Origin: Gonium pectorale
Lineage: Eukaryota; Chlorophyta; Chlorophyceae; Chlamydomonadales; Volvocaceae
DNA: 31,833 nt
Direction: 5' to 3'
Assembly: GCA_001584585.1 (NCBI GenBank)
Contig: LSYV01000006.1
Coordinates: 934,083 to 965,915 of the forward strand
The notes under the pieces: model-generated
Database searches by the model: none
Told to the model about the DNA's origin: nothing
The model's input: the letters and a program-made list of their open reading frames with translations, nothing else
Part shown: positions 1 to 10,828 of the stretch, piece by piece
Position numbering within the stretch: position 1 is the first letter of the stretch
How the letters are laid out: each line of letters opens with the position of its first letter
Made by a program: the position numbers and the translations under genes

Positions 1-49
1 TGGTTGCAGCCTACGGATGGTTGCGGCCTACGGATGGTTGCAGCCTACG
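1..49. repeat. 17-bp tandem repeat, 2.9 copies
   Basis: Units of 17 bp (TGGTTGCAGCCTACGGA) start at 1, 18 and 35, with one A/G difference in the second copy. The array touches the left edge of the window and may be longer. It is a non-coding minisatellite. Confidence 0.85.
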
Positions 50-2395
50 CGCACGCTTGACAGGCGGTCTAGGCGGGACGGAACGCTTCGTGAATATACG
101 TAGAAAATTGAAGTGACGCCCTCTGGGATTGCTCGGTCGCCTGGCTCGGTCGACAGGCAGGCCGTTTCCGCGCGCGCGAGTGCTGGCGCGGCGCCATGGG
201 CGAGCGACTGCCGCATGGCGGCGCAGCAGGGGTGCGGCGTGCGCGTGCCGCCCGGGAGTTCGTTTACCGCATGGAGCTTTGTATAGCTTGTATAAGCTGG
301 CTGGCGGTAGTCGCGTCACGACCTGCTCGTAGCCTTCGACGTAGTGCGTGCACCCAATTTACACGTTTGATCGTGGCCCCAAAGGATACATCTTGCCTAA
401 AGCGCGCCGCTTTTCAGCCATTCCAATGTATACCGGTACTCAAGTTCAGCCCGTTCCAGTGTTCACCCAATGAGTCGTACTTCACATGCTGGTGTGCGGT
501 TAGTTGTATGCAGAGGTGTCTGCATTATTCAATACCCCCCGGGCGTGCGCCCTTTGGAGGCCTCACCTTGCGTCTTTTGTGGTGTTTCAAGCGTGCTCCA
601 TACCTTTACGAATTGTACGACCACATCCTTGTCGGTGCCGTGATGGCCACGCGGGCGTGGTGTGTATATGCGTGCGTGTGCCTGTGTGTGCCCTGGCGGG
701 TCGGCAACAGCCTGCAAATGCTGCCACGACTTGTTGTGAGGAGGGGGCAGCGGGGCATTCGTCGGCGCGAGGTCGAGTGCGAGGTCGAGTGCGAGGTCGA
801 GTGTAGAGATGGGTGTGACGGGTATGCAGGTTATGCACTCGACGGTAGGGGGGCCATGTGTGTAGGATACCCATCACGCCGCCTTGATCCTATTCGGAAA
901 TGGGTTGTCTCTCCAACAGCGAGTTACATGGCATCCTGCTAGTAAGCCTTTCTACCTTCCGTTAGAGGAGCCTGCGTACTTCCTACCCGGCTGAAGGGTC
1001 TGGGGTGTTCATGTGGCACGTATCCTGGGGCAATTTGCTAGGGATCCGCGCATTTCCCCTGTCCCTGTACTGCCTGCTGTTTCAAAACCCGCGTTATTCT
1101 CCCATGTCCCCCAGAAGGAAGAACATTATTTAAGATAACATTAAGATAGCAACGCTGCTTTAGGAAGTGCGTAGGCTTGAAGCTAGCCAGCGCAGGGTGG
1201 AGGTCGGTATGATATTGACTATCGTTGTAACTTGTCGACTCGAGCAGTTGTTGGGACACATGCCGCGGGCCCGGTGCGCCCGGCACGCGAGATCCCCGTC
1301 TGGGTCCGTGCAGAGGGGTCTCTGCCGGACTTGGTCCCATGCACGCGCTTACCACACAAACGCCGCCCCAGTCCCACCACAACCGCAATCCCGCCCACGG
1401 CCATTTGCGACAAGCGCCAAGACGCCGGTGAGGAGACGCGCGGGCGATCTCTCCTGCCCCAAACCGGGAGGTCCCGTTCGCTTGTCTCCCTCACCATGCC
1501 TTGTACCCAGGCGCCCTCCTGGAGATGTCACACCTGCGTTTTTCATGTCAACAGAGGTAGCGTTGCGTTCCAGTTCTTGCTTCCTGATCAATCCCCATAC
1601 TCCGGTATTGCGGCGCCGTCACCATTCGCCCAGACCCAGCGTCAAGCGCCGCGTGCCAGAGTGCCCATGCATCCGCCAGCCACCTCGATCGATGCTCCAA
1701 ACCTCACAAAGCGCAACCGCACGCCTGTGGGTGCGCCTGACCAGGGCGCGCCGTGCCACACTGAGCAGCCCCCATGAAGCGCGCTGGCTTCAGGCTCCTG
1801 TGCGGGCCTGCGCATGCGGCCAGATCTGCAGCTGCACCCCCGTCCCTACCGCAGGCCCCTGCCCCTGCGGGGGANCAGCGCCAGCTGTCAGGAGCCAAGA
1901 GCCAGGCAGGTAGCGCCCCCACGTCCCAGCCTCCCATCCCTACGCCGCCATGCCGCCAGCATCCAACAGCGGCATGCATCCGTTTCAACCAAGCGGCCGA
2001 CCGCACACCACCATCGCACACGTCCGGGCGCGACGAATGCACAGCAGCCCGCCATTATCAACCGGGTCTGCTTAGGCGGGCCATGGCCTGCATAGGGAAG
2101 GGCAACCGCGTACCCTGACATGCCGTCTCGGCCCCGCCTACCCTGACATGCCAGAAACACAGCGACTGTGCGCCCTCCCGTCCCGCTCTCGCGCCTCCTA
2201 CGTGCGTGTGCCCCGCACGGCTAGTCCGGCGACCCTGCTTTCTCCTGCCCCCCACCCCACCCGCCAGCCAGCACCCAGCGCGCGTCTGCATGATGGCCAT
2301 GGGTGAGGGCAGCGGACAGTGCCGGAGTGCCACGGCGTCGACGACCGACCCCCGCGGGTCGCGGGGTCGCTCCTTGCAGAGGGCCGAGGTGAGTC
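50..2395. other. Non-coding 3' flank of ARP4
   Basis: This stretch lies downstream of the ARP4 stop codon and should include its 3' UTR. I see no exon of a recognisable protein on either strand. The nearest minus-strand TGTAA, the usual green-algal polyadenylation signal, is at 924-928, about 1.5 kb past the stop, so the true transcript end is unclear. A 12-bp repeat (769-804) and one ambiguous base (1874) are present. Open frames here (for example 196-942 and 1167-1913 on the plus strand) are rich in Arg, Pro and Ala in every frame, as expected of random GC-rich DNA. Confidence 0.6.
769..804. repeat. 12-bp tandem repeat, 3 copies
   Basis: Three consecutive units GAGGTCGAGTGC start at 769, 781 and 793; the last ends in T instead of C. 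It is a short non-coding minisatellite downstream of ARP4. Confidence 0.85.
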
Positions 2396-5300
2396 TCAAG
2401 GGCACTTTCTGTTGATGAGTGGCGCCCCGTGCTCCGCGTACTCCTTCTTGGACATCCACAGCTGCTGGAAGGAACCCAGGCTGGCCAGGATCGAGCCGCC
2501 TGTGGCAGTTGGCGGTTAGCGGTTGGAGCAAGCGATTACAGGGCGGTGAGCTGTTGACGGTTACAGGTCGGTCGGGTGATGCCCCGCGGTCGCGAGGCGG
2601 TGCATCACGCTCGAAGGAAGCGCACTGCAGCCGCGGGCTGAGGGCGCATACCCCTGGCAACGCTACAGCTGGCCCCATTCTATTGCCCCACGGACCCAAC
2701 CCCGCAGTAAAACGCCCCTTGCCGCCCTCCGCTGGAACCCATCATCCAAAACCTCACCTTGCAGCCCACGAACCCCGCACCCACTTACCGATCCACGTAC
2801 TGAACCTCCGCTCGATTTGGTTGGCCGCTGCGAGCATCTTCACCTTCGCTGCGGGCGGCGACAGCTCCCCCACGTCCTTCTCCAGCCGCTCCTTCAGGCC
2901 CGCCATGAGCGAGGTGCCGCCTGTGGGGCATGGATATGTTAACGGTGTGCGGATGGCATGTGGGCTGGAAGGGTAGTTCGATGCGCAGGGCAATGCAGAG
3001 GGTGGTCCTCTGCCACGGTGTCGGTCTTGGGCAATCATCACCCGGTGTGGCATGCCATACATTGCCTTCCGTGCGCCCACACGGAGTCCACACCACTCCC
3101 ACCGGCCTCGCCTGCCAGGCCGGCACCGGCAGCCGCGCCGTGCCCTTCATCGGGATCATCCCGTGGACGTGACATGGGGGTCCTTCCCGCCCCCACCGTG
3201 TGTGCTGGTTGCCCCCTCCCCCAACCCCTGCCGTGACGCCAACCCCCACCCCGCCAAACCAACCGCTAACCGCTGACGGACCCTCCGCACCCCAGGTGAC
3301 CCACCGGACAGGATCGCTCCCGAGTACATGTCCTTGCGGAGGTCCACGTCACACTTGTTGATGCACGACAGTACGGCCTCTGTGCGAGACGACGTGCGGC
3401 GATGTTCCGGTGATGTATGGCATGCGGGGTGGGGGGGTGGGGTGGCGAGCGGGGAAAGCCGTTGGTGAGGCCAGGGGTTGGACGCACCGCCCGCCCACGG
3501 AGCCGTGGGGCCCATATATGTGCTGTGCCACGGGCAAGCAAATGTTATGAAAAGGGGGCGGTGCGTCTGGCAAAGTGGGAGCGCACATTCCTTGCAGCAG
3601 GTGGCCATGCGACCCTCCGCATCAGGCTCGTCCTGCCGGGCACTGGCCCCTCGGGCACGAGGAGCCTGCCGAGTACACTGCTGCTGATAATGCCTCCGCG
3701 TCATCCCCACCCGCAGGCCCCAGCCGCACCCGGCACGGAGCGCACGTCGGACGCCAGGGGCGTCAGTCCGTTGAATTTAGACACGAAGCTCTGCGGGGGA
3801 ACGGACGGCCAGCGGCCAGTGAACAAGGGGGACGAGACAGGCGTGCTGGGGAGGGAAGTATCATCAAGCGAAGGGGAGAACCTTCAGCGTGCGCGCCTCT
3901 GGAGCGCCGGCGGTGCCTCCCGGAGCCCGCCTGCCTCTCGCCCGCACGCGGCCGCCATGGCACCACACACACATACAAGGATGGGCTGCCGGCTAGGGCG
4001 TCGCTCCTGCTCCTGCTCGCATGCGTGCAGCATATATGTTACGCATAGGTCTTTTAGATCCTATACAAAACACGTATGAATTTCGTAAGTATGCTGTTAC
4101 CGCATAAAGAACACACAGGAATGACACATCGAACATAGGAGTAATGCTCGGCCAGCACCGCTTGTCTCAGAGCGCGCAGCACCCCCACAACCCCTCGCAA
4201 CACGCCCAGCTCTACACACCGGCTGGAAGAGGACCTCCGCCATGTTGAAGCGCTCCGCACCCAGGTACAGCTCTTGGCCGTCGGGCAGCTGCGGTTGGCG
4301 ATTGGGCGGTTGGGGCGGTAAAACGGTTAGCGAGTGGGCCGGGCGAGCCCGCGATCGGCGGTACTTTCTCACTCCTCCCCGGACCGCGACGGATGTGCGC
4401 GGGGCACCGGCGAACACCGAGCGCCGTGCAGATGTACTCCTTCCGCCGTACACCGTACCTCGTACACGGTTGTGGGGATGTTCTGTCCCTCCATCTCCAC
4501 GAATCGCGCCTCGCTCGCCCGGCAGGTGCTCTCCTTGAGGTCTGACGCAACCTGCTCCACCTGGGAAAGGGAGAAAAGGGTTTAGAAGTACTGTCAAAAA
4601 TAAGGAGATACTTGGGGAAGGTATGGTGGGGGTGCCAGCGCGAGGTTGGGGTGGCAAGGGATGTAGCTCTGACACAGGGAAAGGTCGGTGATGGGGGGCG
4701 ATGGAGGAGAATGGGTGCGCGCACCCCGCCCCGATTGCAAGCTATTCATTAGCATACGGAGACGGACATGCCGCGGAAAGGTAGGGCGGCGCGGCCATAC
4801 CCGTACTACGGCACGGTGCGGTTTCGCCGTACCTGGTACAGCAGGAAGCTGCGGGACACGCCGGTCGTGTCCACCGGGGTGACCTGGAGCGGGCACGATG
4901 CGGGGAGCGCCGAGGTTTGGGCGCATAACTGGTGGGGAAGCTGTGGGAACATGCCTTCCCAGTTGGTGACCAAGGTGGGGAACTCGGAGCCATGGAGTGG
5001 GTGGGCGAAGAGGGAGGGGCAGGCGCTACACCTGACCAGAACCCAACCAGGAGCCCAGGAGATGGGCGGCGAGGAGCGGCGCGCCGTGGCGCGGGGCTGC
5101 GCAGTCCCTCCACGCGACACGTGGAGGCAAGGCATGGGGGCTGCAGCAGCTCTGCGCAGCGCAGCCAATGTGCTTGCGGTCGCGCCCCACCTGGAACTCG
5201 CCCGGCTTGACCTCCTGCCGCGTGAAGGAGCACCGCGCGCGCAGGGGCGTGTACTTGGCGTCCGCCACCGCCTGGGCCGCCGAGTTGAGGATCTGGCCCG

Positions 5301-7308
5301 CCAGAGGGGTGCGCGTCACGGTCTTCTGCAGCACGTAGCCGTCCTGCACGGCGGCGGCTGCAGGAGGAGGACGGGGCGGGGCGGGGAGCGATGGGCGATG
5401 AGCTGCGGGCGATACACAGGCCACGTGCATTCGGGTAAAAGGGACGGGAAATGGGCTCCGAGGCTGGAAGAGTGTGCCCATTCGCCCGCTCCAAAGGGGG
5501 TGGCCATGGAGGGCGGAGTCCACTCCGACAGTTTTGGAATGTTGCAGTCTGAGCGGTATGGCCTCGCCGGTCCACCGCATCCCCCATCACCCCAGTACGT
5601 CTTGCCGCGCCCCTCCCCCGCCCCGTCCTCCTGCGCCGCTTCTGCCCCGCTCCGAAATCCCACTTTGACCCACCCCTGCCGCTCTATCGCCCCTCCCGCG
5701 CCCCGTCCCCGCGCATTGCCACCCCTCCCGCGCCCCGCCCTCACGCTGTACCACCCCTCCCGCCCCACCCACCCGTCTCGTTACCCCGCCCACCCACCCG
5801 TGGTCGAGCGGTAACCAAGGTCCACCACCAGGGCCGTCTGGCGGGCGGTGGCGAACGAGGTGAGCATGGCGGAGCGTGCGATGTAGAGTGCGGGGGCCCC
5901 GAAGCCCTCGAACACCAGCTCCGTAAGCCGCTCCCGGTTTGCGCGCGTGTTGTGAGACGGCTCCGCCAGCAGCAGCGCAAACTCCTCCGGCTTGACAGAC
6001 AGCCGGTCCCTGCGCAGGATACAGCAGGGGAGGGCAGGGCAGAGCAGGGTGTGGGTGGGGTAATGAAGATGGGTGGGTGGGCAGGGCACAGCAGAGCCGG
6101 GGTTATGCGGGGCTCAGTCGCAGGATTGTGTTTTGGGGCTCGCGGCGAGTGGGTGGGTGGGTGAATGGGTGGGGTTTCTGATGGCAGCGCGTGGAATGTG
6201 AAGGGCGACCAGGGGCTTTGTCCCTGCCACGGTACTCGGTTGATCGCCACTTGGACCGGCCCCTCCGAGCGCCGTCGCCCCGAGGCTGGTCGGGTGCTTA
6301 CAGCCACCGCTGCCCCATGACGCTATGCGCCAGCCGCGCAGGCTCCCCATGCCTGAGCGCTCGGCTCATCCCAGCGCCGCTTGCTCCTGCCCCTAACTCC
6401 TCCATCGCCACGTCGCTCAGTCCGCATCCCAAGCCCAGCCGCCGAGGCCCCACCTCAGAGCGTGGCCGTACAGAGCCTCCACCAGCTCCCAATCCGCATA
6501 CAGGTCGTCGGGGCCGAACGGCGACTGCACCTGTATGGTGGGAACGGGAGTTGAGGGGAAAGGAGAACGAACAACGACGAGCTGGGCGCCAGCAGCGTAA
6601 GCGTTGGGAACGGGAACGCAGAGTGCTGAAACAATCGCGAGCACGCACGCACGCAGACAGCAGCGTGCAGCGTCACATCCATGCAGCACATGGGCACGGG
6701 CGGTGCTGCAGCATGGCGACCATGCGGGGTGGTGAGGATTATGGTTGGGAGGATTAAGGGCGTTCCGTTGGGGAGCGGCTCCGGGACGCACCTCCATGCC
6801 CAGCTGCTTGGCTGCGAGAGCCTGCGACCCGACCGACAGCTTGCGGCTGGACTTGCCGCTCCCGCTGTCCACATCCATGCCGTTGGCACCTCCATCTCCA
6901 TGGATGCCCACCACCTGGGGGTTGCAACGTCGATTGGCGACCATAACTGGAGTTAGGCGTGTGGCAACGGAGGTGGGGCCGCTGTGAAGCAGGGCGCATG
7001 GGTAGTGCAGGTGGGCGTCAGCGGCCGATTATCAGGTGCTCCCAGCATCCCACGCGAAGCAGAAAGCGCATATGGCAGGCTAGTCAAAGGCTCCCAGGCT
7101 CACGGAGGGAAAGACGGCTTTGGGCGTGTCGTCCCCAGCGTATCCACCGCGGCACGTGTGCGTGCCCAGGTCCAGGACGACCGCGTTGACCTCGTCTGCA
7201 AAGCTTCCTTCAAGTCATACTGGCTCTCCCGATACACGCCGCTAGGCCCAGCTTTGACACAAAGCTGTGCTCCTTACCACCGCCGTAGATGTTGTTCGCC
7301 GCCGACAT
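2396..7308 (-). CDS. ARP4: Actin-related protein 4 (ARP4/BAF53 family)
   Basis: Nuclear actin-related protein. In the family, ARP4 pairs with actin in SWR1, INO80, NuA4 and SWI/SNF-type chromatin complexes. I rebuilt 13 exons, all GT-AG and in frame: 7278-7308, 7104-7195, 6792-6914, 6454-6530, 5798-6009, 5191-5357, 4833-4883, 4459-4560, 4220-4288, 3730-3790, 3305-3379, 2789-2920, 2396-2499. They total 1296 nt, or 431 aa plus TGA, the usual plant ARP4 length. The start [13 protein letters not shown] extends the plant-type MYGGDEV by six residues. Phosphate-loop 1 is [14 protein letters not shown] (18-31). The plant ARP4 'MDVD' insert is at about 54-57, and DGYVLQK and PGEFQ follow the central region. 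The C-terminal signature [17 protein letters not shown] begins at 396, and the protein ends NRKCP. Phosphate-loop 2 ([10 protein letters not shown], 169-178) lacks the Gly-rich actin form, so ATP hydrolysis is doubtful, as in other ARP4 proteins. It is distinguished from actin and ARP1 by the [10 protein letters not shown] and RKCP ending. Confidence 0.95.
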
Positions 7309-8722
7309 ATTGGGCAGACCTGACTTATGAATCAAGCCTAACTACTGTGAGCTCGGCGCTGTGAGCGCTCATAACCCCTCTAGAGTTCCATGTAGTTCGA
7401 TTTGGCGCCAACAACTGAAAAATACCGCTCATGCACCGTCAGCTTGCTCGCTCTACAAGTAACCTCAGATCAATCGGAGCAGCAGGCTGGACTGGCTACT
7501 GGTTTCGGAGACCGCCGGGCCACACGGGTTAGCCCAACCCGAAGGGCAAGCTATGCGGGGGGCGTGCACGCGCGCGGGGAAGGGTCGCAAGCATTGGCAT
7601 TCAATAACTAATGTATCCTGCCGATGGGTGGACAGGTTGTGATCGGCCTCTCGGGTCTCACCGCATTCTGCTCTCGCCCTGCTTGCTCTCATGCGCCCGC
7701 CCCCCCCCGCTCATTGCTCTTCACTGACAGCAAGTGTAGCTGTCCTGTCTCACGTCCTAGTGAATGCGCTCCCTTCAGTGTTCAGGGGCACATGCACGAC
7801 CCGCTGCCCCAGCCAGCCAGCCAGCGTTAGTCTATGCAGGACCTTTCTGGACTTTGGTTGGGGCTCCAGGGATATCCACAATTTTATGCGGCAGCACATG
7901 CACCGGGCATCCAAGCTGGCATCAAGGTTTCTTACAATTGACAACCCCACCCAACGGCTCTAGTTGACCGTCGACCGGTCAGATCCGCAGTACGCGTTCA
8001 TACTCATACACGACAACCTGACAGGCGACGACAGGTGTGTCATACGTCAATAAGCAAACAGCTGATGAACCCAGATTGGGATCAAGCAACGGTCAAGGAG
8101 CTACGTAGTAAGACAGACAGCAAGCACAGACAGCACACACGCCATTTCCTGCGCGCGCAAGCCTCCTGCCCGGCGGGGACGAATGTCTGTGTGTAGGGAG
8201 GGATCGTTCGCATTCGCCCCCGCCGGGTCCTCGCCACTCTGTGACTCCGCGGCCCAAGGCAGGAGGATGCGTAGAGCGCAGGGTGTGCACAGCAGGCGCC
8301 GTTTCGCGAGCTGCCGGCGCCACAGCCGCGGCCAGCTCCCGCCAACCAGCCACCCGCCATGCACCCAACCAACTCACCGACAGGCACAGACACGCGGTAT
8401 ACCCGTCTTTACCAGCCAAATACTGCTGCAAACACAGACGTGGCGCAGCCCGAAGGGTCCGGTGCGCCCCATACCATGCAACAAACACTACAGCAGATGC
8501 ATGCACGACGCAGAGCTGTTCGCGGCACCCAGCGAGTCACGACCCGTTACCCGTGCGCACTATACCCGACCCGCCTCCCGGCCCCCGGCCGTCCACATCA
8601 ACTCTCCACCCCCGGCAAACAGCCATGAACGCCCGACCCACGCAGCTCCGAGCAACTCTTCAGCAGGACGGACATAACATTATCTTATTGTCGTACAAGG
8701 CAAGCCCAGTAGTGGGAGCCGG

Positions 8723-8752
8723 CCTAGGGATGGAGGAGAGCCCATCCCTAGG
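8723..8752. other. Perfect 11-bp inverted repeat, 8-nt loop
   Basis: CCTAGGGATGG at 8723-8733 and its exact reverse complement CCATCCCTAGG at 8742-8752 are separated by eight bases. It could fold in DNA or RNA. It lies in the ARP4/VARL spacer; no function can be read from the sequence. Confidence 0.8.
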
Positions 8753-10283
8753 GGCGATCTCGGGCGCCGTCGTGGTTCGCTCGCACCTGCGCAAAGCACC
8801 GCCCACCCATCCGTGCGCGCGCTCTCCCCTGTCGGCCACAAAACTGCCACACAGCAACGGCCCGTGCGCATGGGGGAGGGGGCAACCCCCGTGCCAACAC
8901 AACACTGACGCGCGCTCCCACTGCGGCGCGCGCGCCAGGAGGACAACGAGTAAAGAGAGGGGCGCGATGGTGAGGGACAGAAGAGACAGAAGAGGTACGA
9001 GGTTAAAGTCGGAACCCGAAGCGCCCTGCCCGCCGCTGAACCCCGTGGAACCCCATCACGGCACCACCCAACCGTCCCAAAGGTCCGCACACCGCACCTC
9101 TAATCGAATGCGTCGGGAGCCCGGGACCACAGGCCTTGATACAACCCCTCAAAGCAGCCTGTTTGCGCGGCATCGTATCGCACGACTCACCGGCGCACCT
9201 GCCCACAACAAACACGACACAAGACACCAAGCAGGCGGATGCAGGGCGGCCCGCGGCGTGCGGCCGCTTCCCAGCCCAGCCGCGGGCCGCCGGTATGTTT
9301 GTGCGAGTTCGGCAGCGTCGCCCTCCGCCGCCGCCACGCCAAGGGGGCGCAACAGGCGGCGCGGCGCGCGCCTGATGGTCTGCAAACATGGACTCTCTCC
9401 CCCCACCACCTACGACCCCGCCCACCGCCAACCTGCGCGCACATGCACGACCTCGCTCCCCACTTACTACGCTTTCCTCGCCTCATCTCCTCCGCCTCGC
9501 CATGCAGGCCCACCGGCCCACCCGCCCGCATTGTGCGCCGTCATGAGATGAACAGTCACGACGCCGGCGCCGACAATCGCCATGTCACGCAAAGAAAGAG
9601 ACTAGTATGCTCGCAGCAGCAGCAGCAGCAGTGTGGCTCCGCTACGCCTTGTCCTCGAGCGGGGAGGCGGCGTACATCACGGCACGCGCACTGGCAACTG
9701 CACGGCGCACCACCATCAACCCACCTGCGCCGCACGCTCTACGCCGTACGCACAGCGCGCACACACAAATACAGCTAAGGCAAGCCAGGTTAACACGGGA
9801 AGACTCGCCACGCCAGGAATTTGCCGTGAGGAACAAACTTGGGCGTCGGACGCTTTGGAGGGAACGCGTATGGGCTATGAGGAGCGGACGGCATTCCTTT
9901 GTGGCGGCCCTAAATGAGCACATGTACGGCCATCGTACGGCTAAACGGCGCAAACCACCGCATACCGCCAACCGTCGATCACCGGTCGTACACTTGGGAC
10001 AGCCGGGTCACGGCGGCCGCGTCTAGTAAGCACAACGCCTGCTGCTAGGGGGCTCGCCAGTACAGAGGCAGGCAGATTGGTGGGGCCGGGCGGGCAACGC
10101 CCCCGCTCCGGCAAGGTGTGAGGCGGCTTGGTGCGAGCCGGCAATTCAAAAGTGGCCGCCGTATATGGAATCCAAATCCAAACACTGCAGCACAACTCCT
10201 GCCCTACTGCTGCAGAAACACAGTACACAGGCAGCGCGTTAACCCCCGCACAGTACGGGTCGGAACTGGAAGCTTTCCGTAGC

Positions 10284-10386
10284 TATGCACGCACGCACGC
10301 ACGCATGCACACACATAAACCACACATTCAGACGTGTTAACCTGTTACGCATACTGAACACACACATACACACACACACACACAAA
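10284..10386. repeat. GCAC/CA microsatellite cluster
   Basis: A GCAC-type run (about 10284-10316) is followed by a CA dinucleotide run (10358-10384) with one interruption. It lies 3' of the VARL gene. On the transcribed strand it reads as (TG)n, which could be part of a 3' UTR. Confidence 0.8.
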
Positions 10387-10653
10387 CGTCACACACAAGC
10401 CAGCAGGCTTAACACCCAGGATCCCAAACGTACCGTCCTGTCGTGCAACTGCCGTACGACTACAAGCACCCTCCCTTCCAGCCATTTACATCATAAACGC
10501 AGCCTGCGGTAATGTGAGCCACGAAACCACCTCCTCGTCGTCCCGGTCACCACGGACGCAGGGTAAGAAAGAGCGCCCGTGCATGCCCGGACACGGGCCA
10601 GCAGCCCCTGCGAGATAGACGCCAGGCCCTTCCGCACGCATCGAGCGGCCATG

Positions 10654-10658
10654 TTACA
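10654..10658 (-). terminator. Candidate polyadenylation signal of the VARL gene
   Basis: Minus-strand TGTAA, the common green-algal polyadenylation signal, lies about 170 nt after the VARL stop codon. The pentamer is short and can occur by chance. Volvocine regA-like genes may have much longer 3' UTRs, so a more distal site is possible. Confidence 0.35.
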
Positions 10659-10828
10659 GCAATCATCACGAGGAAATCAAGAGCGAGCAAATGTAAGGAA
10701 GGAAGGCACCCAAGACCTCAGTAGCATCAGCCCGCGGCCGAGATCCCGATCCCGGTCAATTCTTTGTTGCTGACGCCCCCGCCCCCTCGTGGCGCTCGAT
10801 CAGGTAAGGAAGCCGTACCCGCACAACT

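Larger units (their letters stand above)
7309..10828. other. Spacer: ARP4 upstream region and VARL 3' region
   Basis: About 3.5 kb separates the ARP4 start codon from the stop codon of the VARL gene; both are transcribed leftward. It must contain the ARP4 promoter and 5' UTR and the VARL 3' UTR. I could not pick a convincing TATA box. A plus-strand frame at 8241-9551 (436 codons) is Arg/Pro/Ala/Thr-rich, matches no family I know and has no supporting exon structure. A hairpin (8723-8752) and CA-type microsatellites (10284-10386) lie here. Confidence 0.55.

Noticed and set aside
1167..1913. 248-codon plus-strand frame
   Set aside because: It contains an ambiguous base, has random Arg/Pro-rich composition and no recognised motif.
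4768..5814. 348-codon plus-strand frame
   Set aside because: It overlaps three ARP4 exons on the other strand, which are confirmed by clear ARP4 motifs and phase-matched splice sites.
2396..7308. Calling this gene conventional actin or ARP1
   Set aside because: The [10 protein letters not shown] segment is actin-like, but the [19 protein letters not shown] run, the MDVD insert and the RKCP C-terminus fit ARP4.
8241..9551. 436-codon plus-strand open frame
   Set aside because: Composition is Arg/Pro/Ala/Thr-rich like shifted GC-rich DNA, no domain is recognisable, and there is no exon support; kept only as a question about the spacer.
10284..10386. CA repeat as a telomere or centromere mark
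   Set aside because: It is a short ordinary microsatellite; the green-algal telomere motif (TTTTAGGG) is not present in array form.
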